Assembly: GCF_022538055.1 (NCBI RefSeq)
Contig: NZ_JAKZAM010000010.1
Span: forward strand, 95,622-159,621
DNA length: 64,000 nt
Direction of reading: 5' to 3'
From: Cognataquiflexum nitidum
GTDB lineage: Bacteria; Bacteroidota; Bacteroidia; Cytophagales; Cyclobacteriaceae
Both the position numbers and the translations under genes were made by a program. Below are positions 37,436 through 45,605 of the stretch, in pieces. The first letter of the stretch is position 1; each line of letters begins with the position of its first letter. Below the pieces are notes generated by a model. That model was not told where the DNA came from. It made no database searches and was given only the letters and a program-made list of their open reading frames with translations.

Positions 37436-37948
37436 TAATCTATATGGATAGGGGCTTCTTTGGCAATTGGCCAAGATTCTTGTTCAGGCGGGACGGAAGA
37501 CGGAAGACAGAAATAAGAAGTTGGAGGTTGGGAGTAGGGAGTAGGAAGACGGGAGACCGATGACCGATGACCGATGACCGATGTACCGGACAATTAGATC
37601 TCTTGCCTTGATTTACATTGGATATCCAATTTACTGTATCCTTGTTTCTACACTATATAAACCTTTATGTGTATCCGAATGAATGATCGTTCTAACATTA
37701 ACCATAAAGATGTTCTAAACGGCATAGAAAATCGAACCCTCATTTTTATAGCTACTTTTTTTCTTAGCCAAAAAAGCCAAGACGGCGGAAACCTATCCAC
37801 CCACAGGGCCAGTGCCGGCCTCCTGAAGCTTCGGGATCCTTACTTCCCGCTTCGAACATATGGAGATCAGTTTTTAGATAAAAAATACCGGAATTGGTCG
37901 AAAGCTTGCGACAATGCGGATGCTCATTCAAACTTCTTATCTCATATC
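37436..37948. other. Intergenic region with purine-rich repeat and heptamer array
   Basis: 513 bp without a credible gene. About 37488-37560 is GGAAGAC/GGGAGTA-like purine-rich low complexity. It is followed by four copies of a 7-bp unit (gaccgat) at about 37554-37583. The in-frame extension of the next gene back to 37667 lacks protein-like character. Confidence 0.55.
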
Positions 37949-38638
37949 ATGAAAAAATCCCTAAATCCCTCATTTTTTAAAAAATTGACTGTTGTCTTTT
38001 TTTTGACTTTCCTTCTTGGCTTCCAACATCTATTTGCTGAAACAGAAAAGCAGCATGTCCTGATCATCTTAGCGCATCCCAATCCGGGAAGTTTCAACCA
38101 TGCGATTTCCAAAACCGTGGAAGAAAGGTTGATCCAAAGAGGTCACGTTGTCCGTGTCCGGGATTTATACAAGATGGGTTTTGATCCCATTCTTTCTCTG
38201 GAGGAGTGGAAAAGGTACGAATCCCAAGCCGGAGAAACTCCCGAAGATGTCAAAGCCGAACAGGCCGAAATCCAATGGGCCACTCACCTGATCCTGATCT
38301 ATCCGACTTGGTGGTGGTCACCGCCGGCGATGATGAAGGGATACTTGGACAGGGTATTCACGCCTGTGTTTGCATTTGAAGCCGATGTAGCAGGAATCAG
38401 GGGAAAGCTCCAAGACAAGAAAGTCAGTATCATTCAGACCACCGGTGCGGATGAATCCTTTATCCAAAAAAACGGCATGGATGAATCCGTCAGGAAATTG
38501 ATGGGGATCGGGATTTTTGGGTTTTGCGGCATGCAGGTAGCGCATCATGAGTTTTTGATGGGGATTTCGGGGAAATCTTACGATGAATTGAAAGTGGTAC
38601 TGACAGAGGTAGATGCGATGGTTGGTGAGTGGTTTTAA
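37949..38638 (+). CDS. Flavodoxin-fold NAD(P)H oxidoreductase with an N-terminal signal peptide
   Basis: 229 residues from ATG 37949. Residues 1-31 look like a signal peptide (hydrophobic VVFFLTFLLGF, then HLFAE). The rest is a Flavodoxin_2 / MdaB-KefF type quinone reductase: LIILAHPNPGSFNHAIS, then LIYPTWWWSPPAMMKGYLDR, then TTGADE. These enzymes are normally cytoplasmic and FMN/FAD dependent, so an export signal is unusual. Alternative later starts exist in principle, but there is no ATG before the domain other than this one. Confidence 0.8.
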   Translation: MKKSLNPSFFKKLTVVFFLTFLLGFQHLFAETEKQHVLIILAHPNPGSFNHAISKTVEERLIQRGHVVRVRDLYKMGFDPILSLEEWKRYESQAGETPEDVKAEQAEIQWATHLILIYPTWWWSPPAMMKGYLDRVFTPVFAFEADVAGIRGKLQDKKVSIIQTTGADESFIQKNGMDESVRKLMGIGIFGFCGMQVAHHEFLMGISGKSYDELKVVLTEVDAMVGEWF

Positions 38639-38672
38639 TTGGGTCGACGGTACAAAAGTGGTTGTAAAGAAA

Positions 38673-39660
38673 GTGGTTGTAATTGTTCTAGTGGTTGTAA
38701 TGGTTGTAATTGTTTTGAGGTTGGAAAAAACCCTGAAAGGGTGACATTTTTATAGGACAGAATATGCCATGAAGTGAGTTTTTTTAAACCACAGATTTAA
38801 AGGATTTTCACAGATGGGTAAGGTTGAATTTTTCAACAGATAGGACCGTAGAGAAAGAAAGTGGTTGTAATTGTTCTAGTGGTTGTAATGGTTGTAATTG
38901 TTTTGAGGTTGGAAAAAACCCTGAAAGGGTGACATTTTTATAGGACAGAATATGCCATGAAGTGAGTTTTTTTAAACCACAGATTTAAAGGATTTTCACA
39001 GATGGGTAAGGTTGAATTTTTCAACAGATAGGACCGTAGAGAAAGAAATTGGTTGTAATTGTTCTAGTGGTTGTAATGGTTTTAATTGTTTTGAGGTTGG
39101 AAAAAACCCTGAAAGGGTGACATTTTTATAGGACAGAATATGCCATGAGGTGAATTTTTTTAACCACAGATTTAAAGGATTTTCACAGATGGGTAAGGTT
39201 GAATTTTTCAACAGATAGGACCGTAGAGAAAGAAAGTGGTTGTAATTGTTCTAGTGGTTGTAATGGTTGTAATTGTTTTGAGGTTGGAAAAAACCCTGAA
39301 AGGGTGACATTTTTATAGGACAGAATATGCCATGAAGTGAGTTTTTTTAAACCACAGATTTAAAGGATTTTCACAGATGGGTAAGGTTGAATTTTTCAAC
39401 AGATAGGACCGTAGAGAAAGAAAGTGGTTGTAATTGTTCTAATTGTTCTAGTGGTTGGAATTGTTCTAGTGGTTGTAATGGTTGTAATTGTTTTCAGGTC
39501 GGGAAAAACCCTGAAAGGGTGACATTTTTATAGGACAGAATATGCCATGAGGTGAATTTTTTTAACCACAGATTTAAAGGATTTTCACAGATGGGTAAGG
39601 TTGAATTTTTCAACAGATAGGACCGTAGAGAAAGAAAGTGGTTGTAATTGTTCTAATTGT
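38673..39660. repeat. 188-bp tandem repeat array (five units plus a partial)
   Basis: Units begin at about 38673, 38861, 39049, 39236 and 39424 (periods 188, 188, 187, 188), followed by a 214-bp variant and a partial unit from 39638. Each starts with a microrepeat built from GTGGTTGTAATTGTTCTA-like words. It then contains an ACCCT-GAA-AGGGT hairpin followed by TGACATTTTTATAGGACAG, an ACCACAGATTTAAAGG segment, and CAACAGATAGGACCG. Units differ by only a few bases, so expansion is recent. No credible reading frame runs through it. GTTGTAATTGTT words recur at about 40668 and 42690-42740. Confidence 0.9.
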
Positions 39661-39789
39661 TCTAGTGGTTGGAATGGTTGTCGGAGAAGCATTACTGTTT
39701 TAAATGTGATTTGGGTCATAAATCTTCTGTCTTCCATCTTGTATCTTCTAGGAGGGTAAGCTCCCCCTTTCTCTAATGGAAACTCTGAT

Positions 39790-40460
39790 TATGTGACAAT
39801 ATGCGTCAGAGGGGTCCAAATGAATTAACTCCTTTATTAGAATTTCCTAATTTGATGAAAAATTGTGGATATGGTAATTTTTGAAATCAATACCAGAGAG
39901 GCCAAGAAGGTTTTTTTGGAAATTAAAAGGCTCATGAGTTTGACCAAAACATGGAAATTGACTTCTTCTATTGAAATCACTGTCCTGGATGGAAAAATCC
40001 AACTGGTAGGCCAAGGATTTGTCAAGGAAATGGATGCATCGACTACCGGTACCTGCAAGCTGGTGGTCAGGGCGCTATATTGGTTTGACTTGGTAGATAT
40101 GACCCAAGACAAAATCTTCAAAGTCGTGGTCACGCATGGAGAAGCCATGGTAAGGACGGTGACTGTTCCGGTGCAGACCACTTTTTTTGAAACAGACAGG
40201 ATTCTGAGAAGTATCCCGCTTCCGGCCAATCCTGAGTCTATTGACTATTGGAAACTGGAATACCAAGGGTACACGGTGGACGAACTTCAGTTTAACAATG
40301 TAGCTACCAAAATCCCCAAGGCCAAGAAAGAATTCGAGGCATGTATCCGAAAAGCCGCCCTTCTCCTTCGCCCCTTTAGAATTTCAAATAGCGAGTTGAG
40401 GGAAATAGTCCTTGATAGATTGAGAGAAAGGGAGAAAGTTGATTTTAGAATCTGATCTGC
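39790..40460 (+). repeat. Direct repeat copy A (with gene copy A)
   Basis: About 670 bp that recurs at about 42860-43530 (B) and 45535-46210 (C). The conserved block starts ~75 bp before the gene (GTGACAATATGCGTC ... AACTCCTTTATTAGAAT) and runs to its stop. A and C are nearly identical through the middle of the gene. Confidence 0.9.
39865..40455 (+). CDS. Unrecognised ~195-residue protein, repeat-family copy A
   Basis: I do not recognise the family. 196 residues from GTG 39865, or 194 from ATG 39871. The ATG that copies B and C use is present at 39855 but is out of frame because of one extra base, so the N-terminus of this copy is probably damaged. Contents: a helix (EAKKVFLEIKRLM), strand pairs (SSIEITVLDGKIQLVGQGF; KIFKVVVTHGEAMVRTVTVP), a 'CKLVVRALYWFDLV' strand-helix, and a charged C-terminal helix. 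The order loosely recalls one sliding-clamp-type domain. The copies bracket the HipA and STAS modules. Confidence 0.7.
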   Translation: MDMVIFEINTREAKKVFLEIKRLMSLTKTWKLTSSIEITVLDGKIQLVGQGFVKEMDASTTGTCKLVVRALYWFDLVDMTQDKIFKVVVTHGEAMVRTVTVPVQTTFFETDRILRSIPLPANPESIDYWKLEYQGYTVDELQFNNVATKIPKAKKEFEACIRKAALLLRPFRISNSELREIVLDRLREREKVDFRI

Positions 40461-40943
40461 TCCACTATTTCCCCAAAGCTTACTTCATCAAATAAATCAG
40501 CAGAATCTTTCCTTAAGCAGCCCTTTTATTAGTACGACCAACCAATGTCCAGAACAAATCTCCCGAGACCACATTGACTGGCAATTGAAAGCTTAGCGTT
40601 ATTTGTGTATCGGAGTTGTAGGGTTGAATGCCTCTATGCTGACTAGAGCAAGGGATTTCTTTATCGGTTGTAATTGTTGATTGCTTTCGACGTCAGGTTT
40701 CCTCAGTTGTCAAAGAATCAAGTCTAGGTGATTGTGTTAATTTTGGTTGTCTACTTATCGATCGTTTATAATACAACAAAATGGCACAGTTAAAATAAGA
40801 GGAAAGGAAATTTTAAACGAACAAATATTTATCTAATTTGTAAGGAAATATAGAATTCAATATTTCGACTAAAATAAATAGATCAATCTTTATTAGTAAT
40901 CCGAAATGATGATAATTAAGCATTTAAAGGTAGGGCAGTGTAA
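40456..40943. other. Intergenic region before HipA-like gene
   Basis: 488 bp without a gene. It contains one GGTTGTAATTGTTGATTG word related to the 188-bp array and an AT-rich stretch from 40780 that probably carries the promoter of the HipA-like gene. No clear TAnnTTTG box. Confidence 0.4.
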
Positions 40944-41771
40944 ATGATTTTTCTTGATTCAATAGAAGAAGTAAGCAAGCGCTATGAAACCGCTGGAAGT
41001 CGTCCTTTAAGGGTTCTTGCTTCTGATCTTGAATACTATATCTGCAAATACCCATTCCATCCAAATGATCCGAAGTTACTTAATGAATATCTCGGTTTCC
41101 ATTTTGCAAGACTTTGGGATATTAAAGTCCCTGATTTGGGAATTGTCAAACTTAAGCGTGAACATCTTCCTCTTGAAACGCTTGGAATGCAACTAAGCTA
41201 TCAATCAATAGTAAAACCTCTAGTAGGTTTAAAACAAATTCCTGATGCAATTGAAATTATTGATTCCATTTCAGGAGGAATTTCAAAAACTGATTTGAAA
41301 AAATATAATCGAAAGGATTTCTTAGCAATTGCCCTATTTGATATTTGGCTGTCAAATGAAGACCGTAATTGCGGGAATATGAATCTTCTTGTGAATATGA
41401 GCAATGACGTAATATCGCCCATTGCTATAGATCATGAAAAAATATTTAACAGTGGCAGCTTATTTGGTCAAATCTCTTCACTTACCTATCAAGATTCATT
41501 GTTTTATTCAAATCTGTTTCACATGTTATTCCGAAGCCGGAATAGAAAAAATTTGATATTATTTGATGAGATTGGCGCATCTTTGCAAAACAAATCCTCT
41601 ATTTGTCATGACAATCTTGGTTCAATTGTTGAAGGGATTCCGGAGGAATGGGGGTATGAAAAAGATGAAATCTATGACAAGTTGTCTGGATGGCTTTTTT
41701 CTCCATCTTGGATATCAGAAGTTGAAAGAACCTACCGGGAATTCATTTCTCTTATGACCCCAAATATATGA
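40944..41771 (+). CDS. HipA-like kinase (HipA_2 type)
   Basis: 275 residues. Kinase features of the short HipA-like family: an N-terminal lobe with LNEYLGFHFARLWDIKVPD, the catalytic-loop-like FDIWLSNEDRNCGNMNLLV, and IAIDHEKIF in the metal-binding position. HipA proper phosphorylates glutamyl-tRNA synthetase; the target of this short family is not known to me. It overlaps the DUF3037 gene by 4 bp (ATGA), so the two act as a pair. No HipB-type antitoxin is adjacent. The pair lies between repeat copies A and B. Confidence 0.8.
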   Translation: MIFLDSIEEVSKRYETAGSRPLRVLASDLEYYICKYPFHPNDPKLLNEYLGFHFARLWDIKVPDLGIVKLKREHLPLETLGMQLSYQSIVKPLVGLKQIPDAIEIIDSISGGISKTDLKKYNRKDFLAIALFDIWLSNEDRNCGNMNLLVNMSNDVISPIAIDHEKIFNSGSLFGQISSLTYQDSLFYSNLFHMLFRSRNRKNLILFDEIGASLQNKSSICHDNLGSIVEGIPEEWGYEKDEIYDKLSGWLFSPSWISEVERTYREFISLMTPNI

Positions 41772-42622
41772 AAAGTACTTATTCCATAATTTATTCTCCC
41801 GTTTCCGCTGTTTCTCAGGAGCGGATCAATTTAGGATTGCTGATGATAGGCAATCATGGATCGGTTATGTTCAAATATTCCCACGAAAAATTGAATATGA
41901 TTAAGAGCTTTTTTTCTGAGGATGGATTCAAACTTTTGAAATCAACACTCAATACTTTAGAAAAAAGATTTTACCAGGATCAAAATGAATTGCTTTCATC
42001 AACGGGAATTAAAGCAGAGTTGGTACATTATTTTTCTTACTACACCAATAACTTAATTTCATTCTCTTCGCCCAAAGAAATTGAAGTAGAATTAAATGAC
42101 AATTCATTTATGCTTTTATTCACAAAGTGGATTTATAAAGCTGAAATTCAAGAATTAAAGAAACCTGCCTATCCTAGCACCAACAAAGCAAAAGAGGAAT
42201 TTATCCCAAAAGTCCAAAGTAGAGTAAACATAGATTTTAAGTTGAATGCTGAGGAGTTTGACTTTATGGTATTCAATATGCAAATCGATATGATCGGTAA
42301 GAATGACAGACCTGTATTGACCCAATTCTTCGATTTTCAAGCGCCTACTACATCTCTAAAAAGCAAAATCAATGAATATGTAAGTATCATCAAACCATTG
42401 GAATTGAGGGAAAAAAAGGTGGGGAAATTTTTTATGGTAGGTCAAGAGCCTGATAAACAACAACAAAATCAACACCTTATTTGGAACCATCTTCAGGATT
42501 CACCTTTGATAAAAAGCCGAATTCTTGAAATAGTACCTCCTTCCGAACTGGGAATCATTGAGACTTATCTAGAAGAGCATGATGTGAGGCCTTTTGTAGA
42601 AATAGAAGAAAAACTCGGATAA
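41768..42622 (+). CDS. DUF3037 protein, partner of HipA-like kinase
   Basis: 284 residues starting STYSIIYSPVSAVSQERINLG, the usual opening of DUF3037. Mostly alpha/beta, with no catalytic motif I can name. HipA_2-type kinase and DUF3037 genes are a recurrent pair; the overlap here (ATGA) supports co-translation. A role in a toxin-antitoxin or stress module is inference. Confidence 0.78.
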   Translation: MKSTYSIIYSPVSAVSQERINLGLLMIGNHGSVMFKYSHEKLNMIKSFFSEDGFKLLKSTLNTLEKRFYQDQNELLSSTGIKAELVHYFSYYTNNLISFSSPKEIEVELNDNSFMLLFTKWIYKAEIQELKKPAYPSTNKAKEEFIPKVQSRVNIDFKLNAEEFDFMVFNMQIDMIGKNDRPVLTQFFDFQAPTTSLKSKINEYVSIIKPLELREKKVGKFFMVGQEPDKQQQNQHLIWNHLQDSPLIKSRILEIVPPSELGIIETYLEEHDVRPFVEIEEKLG

Positions 42623-42937
42623 TTTTTTTTTGGTTGAAATTGTTTTCTGCTTCGCGTTGTCGGGTTGGGGTATCCGTCACCCTGAGTGTAGCGAAGGGTC
42701 TCTTATGTAATTGTTGTAGTGGTTCTAATTGTTCTAGTTGTTGTGGGGGAACCAAGTCTTAGATCTTGTGTCTCGCATCTTGTGTCTTTTTTGAATCAAG
42801 TCTTGGATCTTGTGTCTAATATCTTGAGTCTATTTTTGTTTTGAATCTTGCATCTTTTTTTAAAATCCTGATTGTGTGACAATCTCCGTCGGAGGAGTCC
42901 TTAAAAATTAACTCCTTTATTAGAATTCCCTAATTTG
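42623..42937. other. Intergenic region with short word repeats
   Basis: 315 bp holding a GTTCTAATTGTTCTAGTTG microrepeat (about 42718-42740), a TGAGTGTAGCGAAGGGTCTC element (about 42681-42700), four or more ATCTTGTGTCT-like words (about 42766-42850), and the conserved leader of repeat copy B. Confidence 0.6.
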
Positions 42938-43530
42938 ATGAAAATTGAGGATATGGTAATTTTTGAAATCAATACCAAAGAGGCCAAGAAGGTTTTTTTG
43001 GAAATTAAAAGGCTGATGCGTGTCTCCAAAGCATGGAAATTGACTTCTTCTATTGAAATCACTGTCCTGGATGGAAAGATCCAACTGGTAGGGCAAGGAT
43101 TTGTCAAGGAAATGGATGCATCGACGACAGGTACCTGCAAGCTGGTGGTCAGGGCGCTTTATTGGTTTGACTTGGTAGATATGACCCAAGACAAAATCTT
43201 CAAAGTCGTGGTCACTCATGGAGAAGCCATGGTAAGGACGGTGACTGTTCCGGTGCAGACCACTTTTTTTGAAACAGACAGGATTCTGAGAAGTATCCCG
43301 CTTCCGGCCAATCCTGAGTCCATTGACTATTGGAAACTGGAATACCAGGGGTACACGGTGGACGAACTCCAATTTAACAATGTGGCTACCAAAATCCCCA
43401 AGGCCAAGAAAGAATTCCTATCCGAAAAGCCGGCCTTCTCCTTCGCCCCTTTAGAATTTCAAATAGCGAGTTGAGGGAAATAGTCCTGAATAGATTGAGA
43501 GAAAGGGAGAAAGTTGATTTTGAAATCTAA
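42938..43530 (+). pseudogene. Repeat-family copy B, frameshifted near the 3' end
   Basis: Same unrecognised protein as copies A and C, starting MKIEDMVIFEINT at ATG 42938. Relative to A and C it lacks about 8 bases just after the KEF codons (about 43416). The frame then reads into LSEKPAFSF and stops at 43474, while the remnant of the original C-terminus continues out of frame to about 43530. The product would be 178 residues instead of 199 and lacks the charged C-terminal helix. Otherwise near-identical to its siblings. Confidence 0.8.
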
Positions 43531-43660
43531 ACAAGCAAGGTATCTAGTCAAAACAACACGATCGGTATATCTTTTGTAAATCCCCTGCCCTATTCAATAA
43601 AATTTAATTATAAATTAAAAAATTAAATTGAGGAGAATAGTTTCCAATAATAGAATTGAC

Positions 43661-43690
43661 AAAAAAACCTCGGAATTAACCGAGGTTTTA
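43661..43690 (-). terminator. Terminator of the STAS-like gene
   Basis: AAAACCTCGG / CCGAGGTTTT stem. On the minus strand it ends in a run of T, 16 bp after the stop of the STAS-like gene. Confidence 0.85.
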
Positions 43691-43705
43691 ACTTCCTATT
43701 TACAT

Positions 43706-44059
43706 TTAAAATTGGAGTAAATATTTTTCATACTGTTGTTCATTTTCAAACGTCAACCATTTGACGAATCTGAAATTGGCTTGTTTTTCTTTGCTGTAAG
43801 ATGTTCTTACCAATTCAAGCATTTTGTTGACTTCCAAATTAACGTTGATGAAAGAAACAGGGAAACCTTTTGATGCCACTTGGTTTTGATTAAACAGCAA
43901 CTCATCGGCAGCTGCCCTTGAAAGAAATTCAATATTCTTGAAATCTACCTGGATTGCAGTTTGACTACCTATTTTGCTAAAATTTACTTTCACAATGTCT
44001 CTAGATTTTATGGAATTGAGACCCTTAAAATCAATTTTCAAAATATCTTTCATATTCAT
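43706..44059 (-). CDS. STAS-like (DUF4325-type) protein
   Basis: 117 residues. The segment AIQVDFKNIEFLSRAAADELL matches the DUF4325 signature, a STAS-related fold often paired with a GHKL ATPase. It lies 10 bp after the (split) ATPase gene on the same strand and shares its terminator. The phosphoacceptor serine in SRAAAD is in the expected place. The pair resembles a partner switch like 26,811-27,563, but of a different lineage. Confidence 0.78.
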   Translation of the reverse strand: MNMKDILKIDFKGLNSIKSRDIVKVNFSKIGSQTAIQVDFKNIEFLSRAAADELLFNQNQVASKGFPVSFINVNLEVNKMLELVRTSYSKEKQANFRFVKWLTFENEQQYEKYLLQF

Positions 44060-44069
44060 TCATTTACAA

Positions 44070-45403
44070 TTATTCCACGAAGTCTATCCAATTAAGTTGA
44101 GGGTTAAAATTTGCTATGGGAATTCTAATTAAAACAATCGATCCTTTAAACTCAGTTCCAAAATTGGACAAATCCTCATTGATTAGCAAGGCATTACCTG
44201 TTAAAAATACAAATGTACCTCCAATACCTTTTGTAAGAATCGTTCTTGAGGTGGCTATCCCATATCCCCGAGACTCAGAAATTTGCTTAGTAGATTGACC
44301 TTTGACGGCGGAGTCAACTGCAGTAAGATGTTGAATTGAATTGTAAGAAAACGCCCGGAGCGGGATCAGGAAAAGAGAAGTCAATGGAAACCTTTGCTCA
44401 AAGGCAAAGAACCGCAGATCAGGGGATTTGGAAAAACCATGGTTTTGAAAAAAATGCCTGAAGCGGCAAGATTTTCAGGAAAAAGAAAATCATTTCCATT
44501 GCAAACGATCCTGACCTGACATTTATTGCGCGCATGCGTTTTCTTGGAAGGTTTTTTTTGAAAAAAAGAAAAAGAAAGAAAAAAAAATGGAAAAAAACCT
44601 TCCTGATTCCTTTGTCCGTCGGCCCTGCACCTTCCCCTATACCGGTATAGGAAAAAGAGCAGGAACCCGGGAGCCTTCCTCCCAAAGGACAACTCCATTC
44701 AACATTCACTAAACGCAATACCGGGGACTGCCAAATGGCACGGAGCAGTACAGCGTTTAGTTAACCGATCTGTAACATGACTAAAATCCCTGCTGCCCAC
44801 ATAATTTTGATATGAGCCAAATACTCCAATTCCCCGATCAGCTAGACAAATATCCATGAATTGATTGTCTCGATAATATTGAAACGAAAGATACCCAAAA
44901 TCATGACGAGAATGTTCTACAATATTGTTGGTTAATTCAGATAAAAGGTAGGCAATTGCTGAATAATAATTTGTCGGTAATGATGCTATGGAACGAATGG
45001 AACCAAATACATGATTGAGCAATGCCTCTCTAATTGATGAGCCTTCCTCCAAAGAACTAGTGCTAAATTTAATGATTGGGAGATAAGTCTTTGAGGAATA
45101 AGTTCCAAGAATTTGTCCCCATTCATTATTATTTTCAGAGGAAAGACATTGGGGAAATTTTATTCTCTCAAGGTAAGAGTTTCTGCGAGAAATATTGGTT
45201 ATGGTTTTGGACTCCAAAATAAGGGAGGCATAATGAACTGCCAATAAAGGGGGCATGAATTTCATTTCCCCAAAATCTAGTGCCTCAATATCATTGTTTA
45301 TTTTATCCAGAGATTCCCTTAAATGAATCAATTGATTTCCAATCCTGAAGTTCCAGTCAAATCGAGGGGAAAAAATATTTTCTTGATTTTGTTCGGTACT
45401 CAA
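44070..45403 (-). pseudogene. GHKL-type ATPase gene split by a 413-bp insertion
   Basis: The N-terminal part (44760-45403) has an unrecognised ~140-residue domain followed by N-box LLSELTNNIVEHSRHDFG and G1 ICLADRGIGVFGSY. The C-terminal part (44070-44346) has KQISESRGYGIATS (G2) and ends IVLIRIP...WIDFVE. Removing 44347-44759 joins the halves in frame as VTDRLT-YNSIQHLT, restoring one ORF of about 306 residues. As it stands, translation from the natural start stops inside the insertion (reading AFSEC). The kinase partner of the STAS-like gene is therefore probably lost. Confidence 0.82.
44347..44759. mobile_element. 413-bp non-coding insertion, short inverted ends
   Basis: Higher-GC segment inside the ATPase gene with no reading frame of note. 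Ends share only AAACGC / GCGTTT in inverted orientation. Inside are: a 13-bp inverted repeat (GGAAGGTTTTTTT at 44546 / AAAAAAACCTTCC ending 44603) around a purine-rich loop; a CTATACCGGTATAG palindrome at 44637-44650; and, at the right end (about 44707-44761), a cruciform-prone segment with ACTAAACGC ... GCGTTTAGT arms. The gap restores a continuous ORF if removed. No clear target duplication beyond a G. Class unknown: MITE-like or site-specific. Confidence 0.65.
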
Positions 45404-45605
45404 AGGTTTTTTAAAGTTGATAGGTTGAAAGGTGTTTATGAACTTTGTTCCACAAGGAAGGAAAAGAACAGGGATAAAAAAATACCTTGAATAGGGTATT
45501 TATTGCTAGCCCTCACCTTTTCTTTGATTGAAACTCGGATTTTGTGACAATATGCGTCGGAGGGGTCCAAATGAATTAACTCCTTTATTAGAATTCCCTA
45601 ATTTG

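Noticed and set aside
37667..37948. 94-codon N-terminal extension of the oxidoreductase
   Set aside because: It lacks protein-like composition and would bury the signal peptide.
38673..39660. CRISPR array
   Set aside because: Whole 188-bp units are nearly identical, without short repeats and unique spacers, and there are no cas genes.
42555..42755. 66-residue minus-strand frame rich in QLEQLEPLQQL
   Set aside because: It is the reverse of the GTTCTAATTGTT word repeats and overlaps the DUF3037 gene; not a protein.
44707..44761. Integron attC-like site at the right end of the insertion
   Set aside because: The arms ACTAAAC/GTTTAGT resemble RYYYAAC/GTTRRRY but miss the consensus at one position. 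The left junction has no TTRRRY, and there is no integrase or cassette. Kept only as a structural hairpin.
45528..45605. Upstream extension of copy C gene
   Set aside because: The frame is open, but the same leader is conserved in copy B with a stop codon in frame, so it is untranslated.
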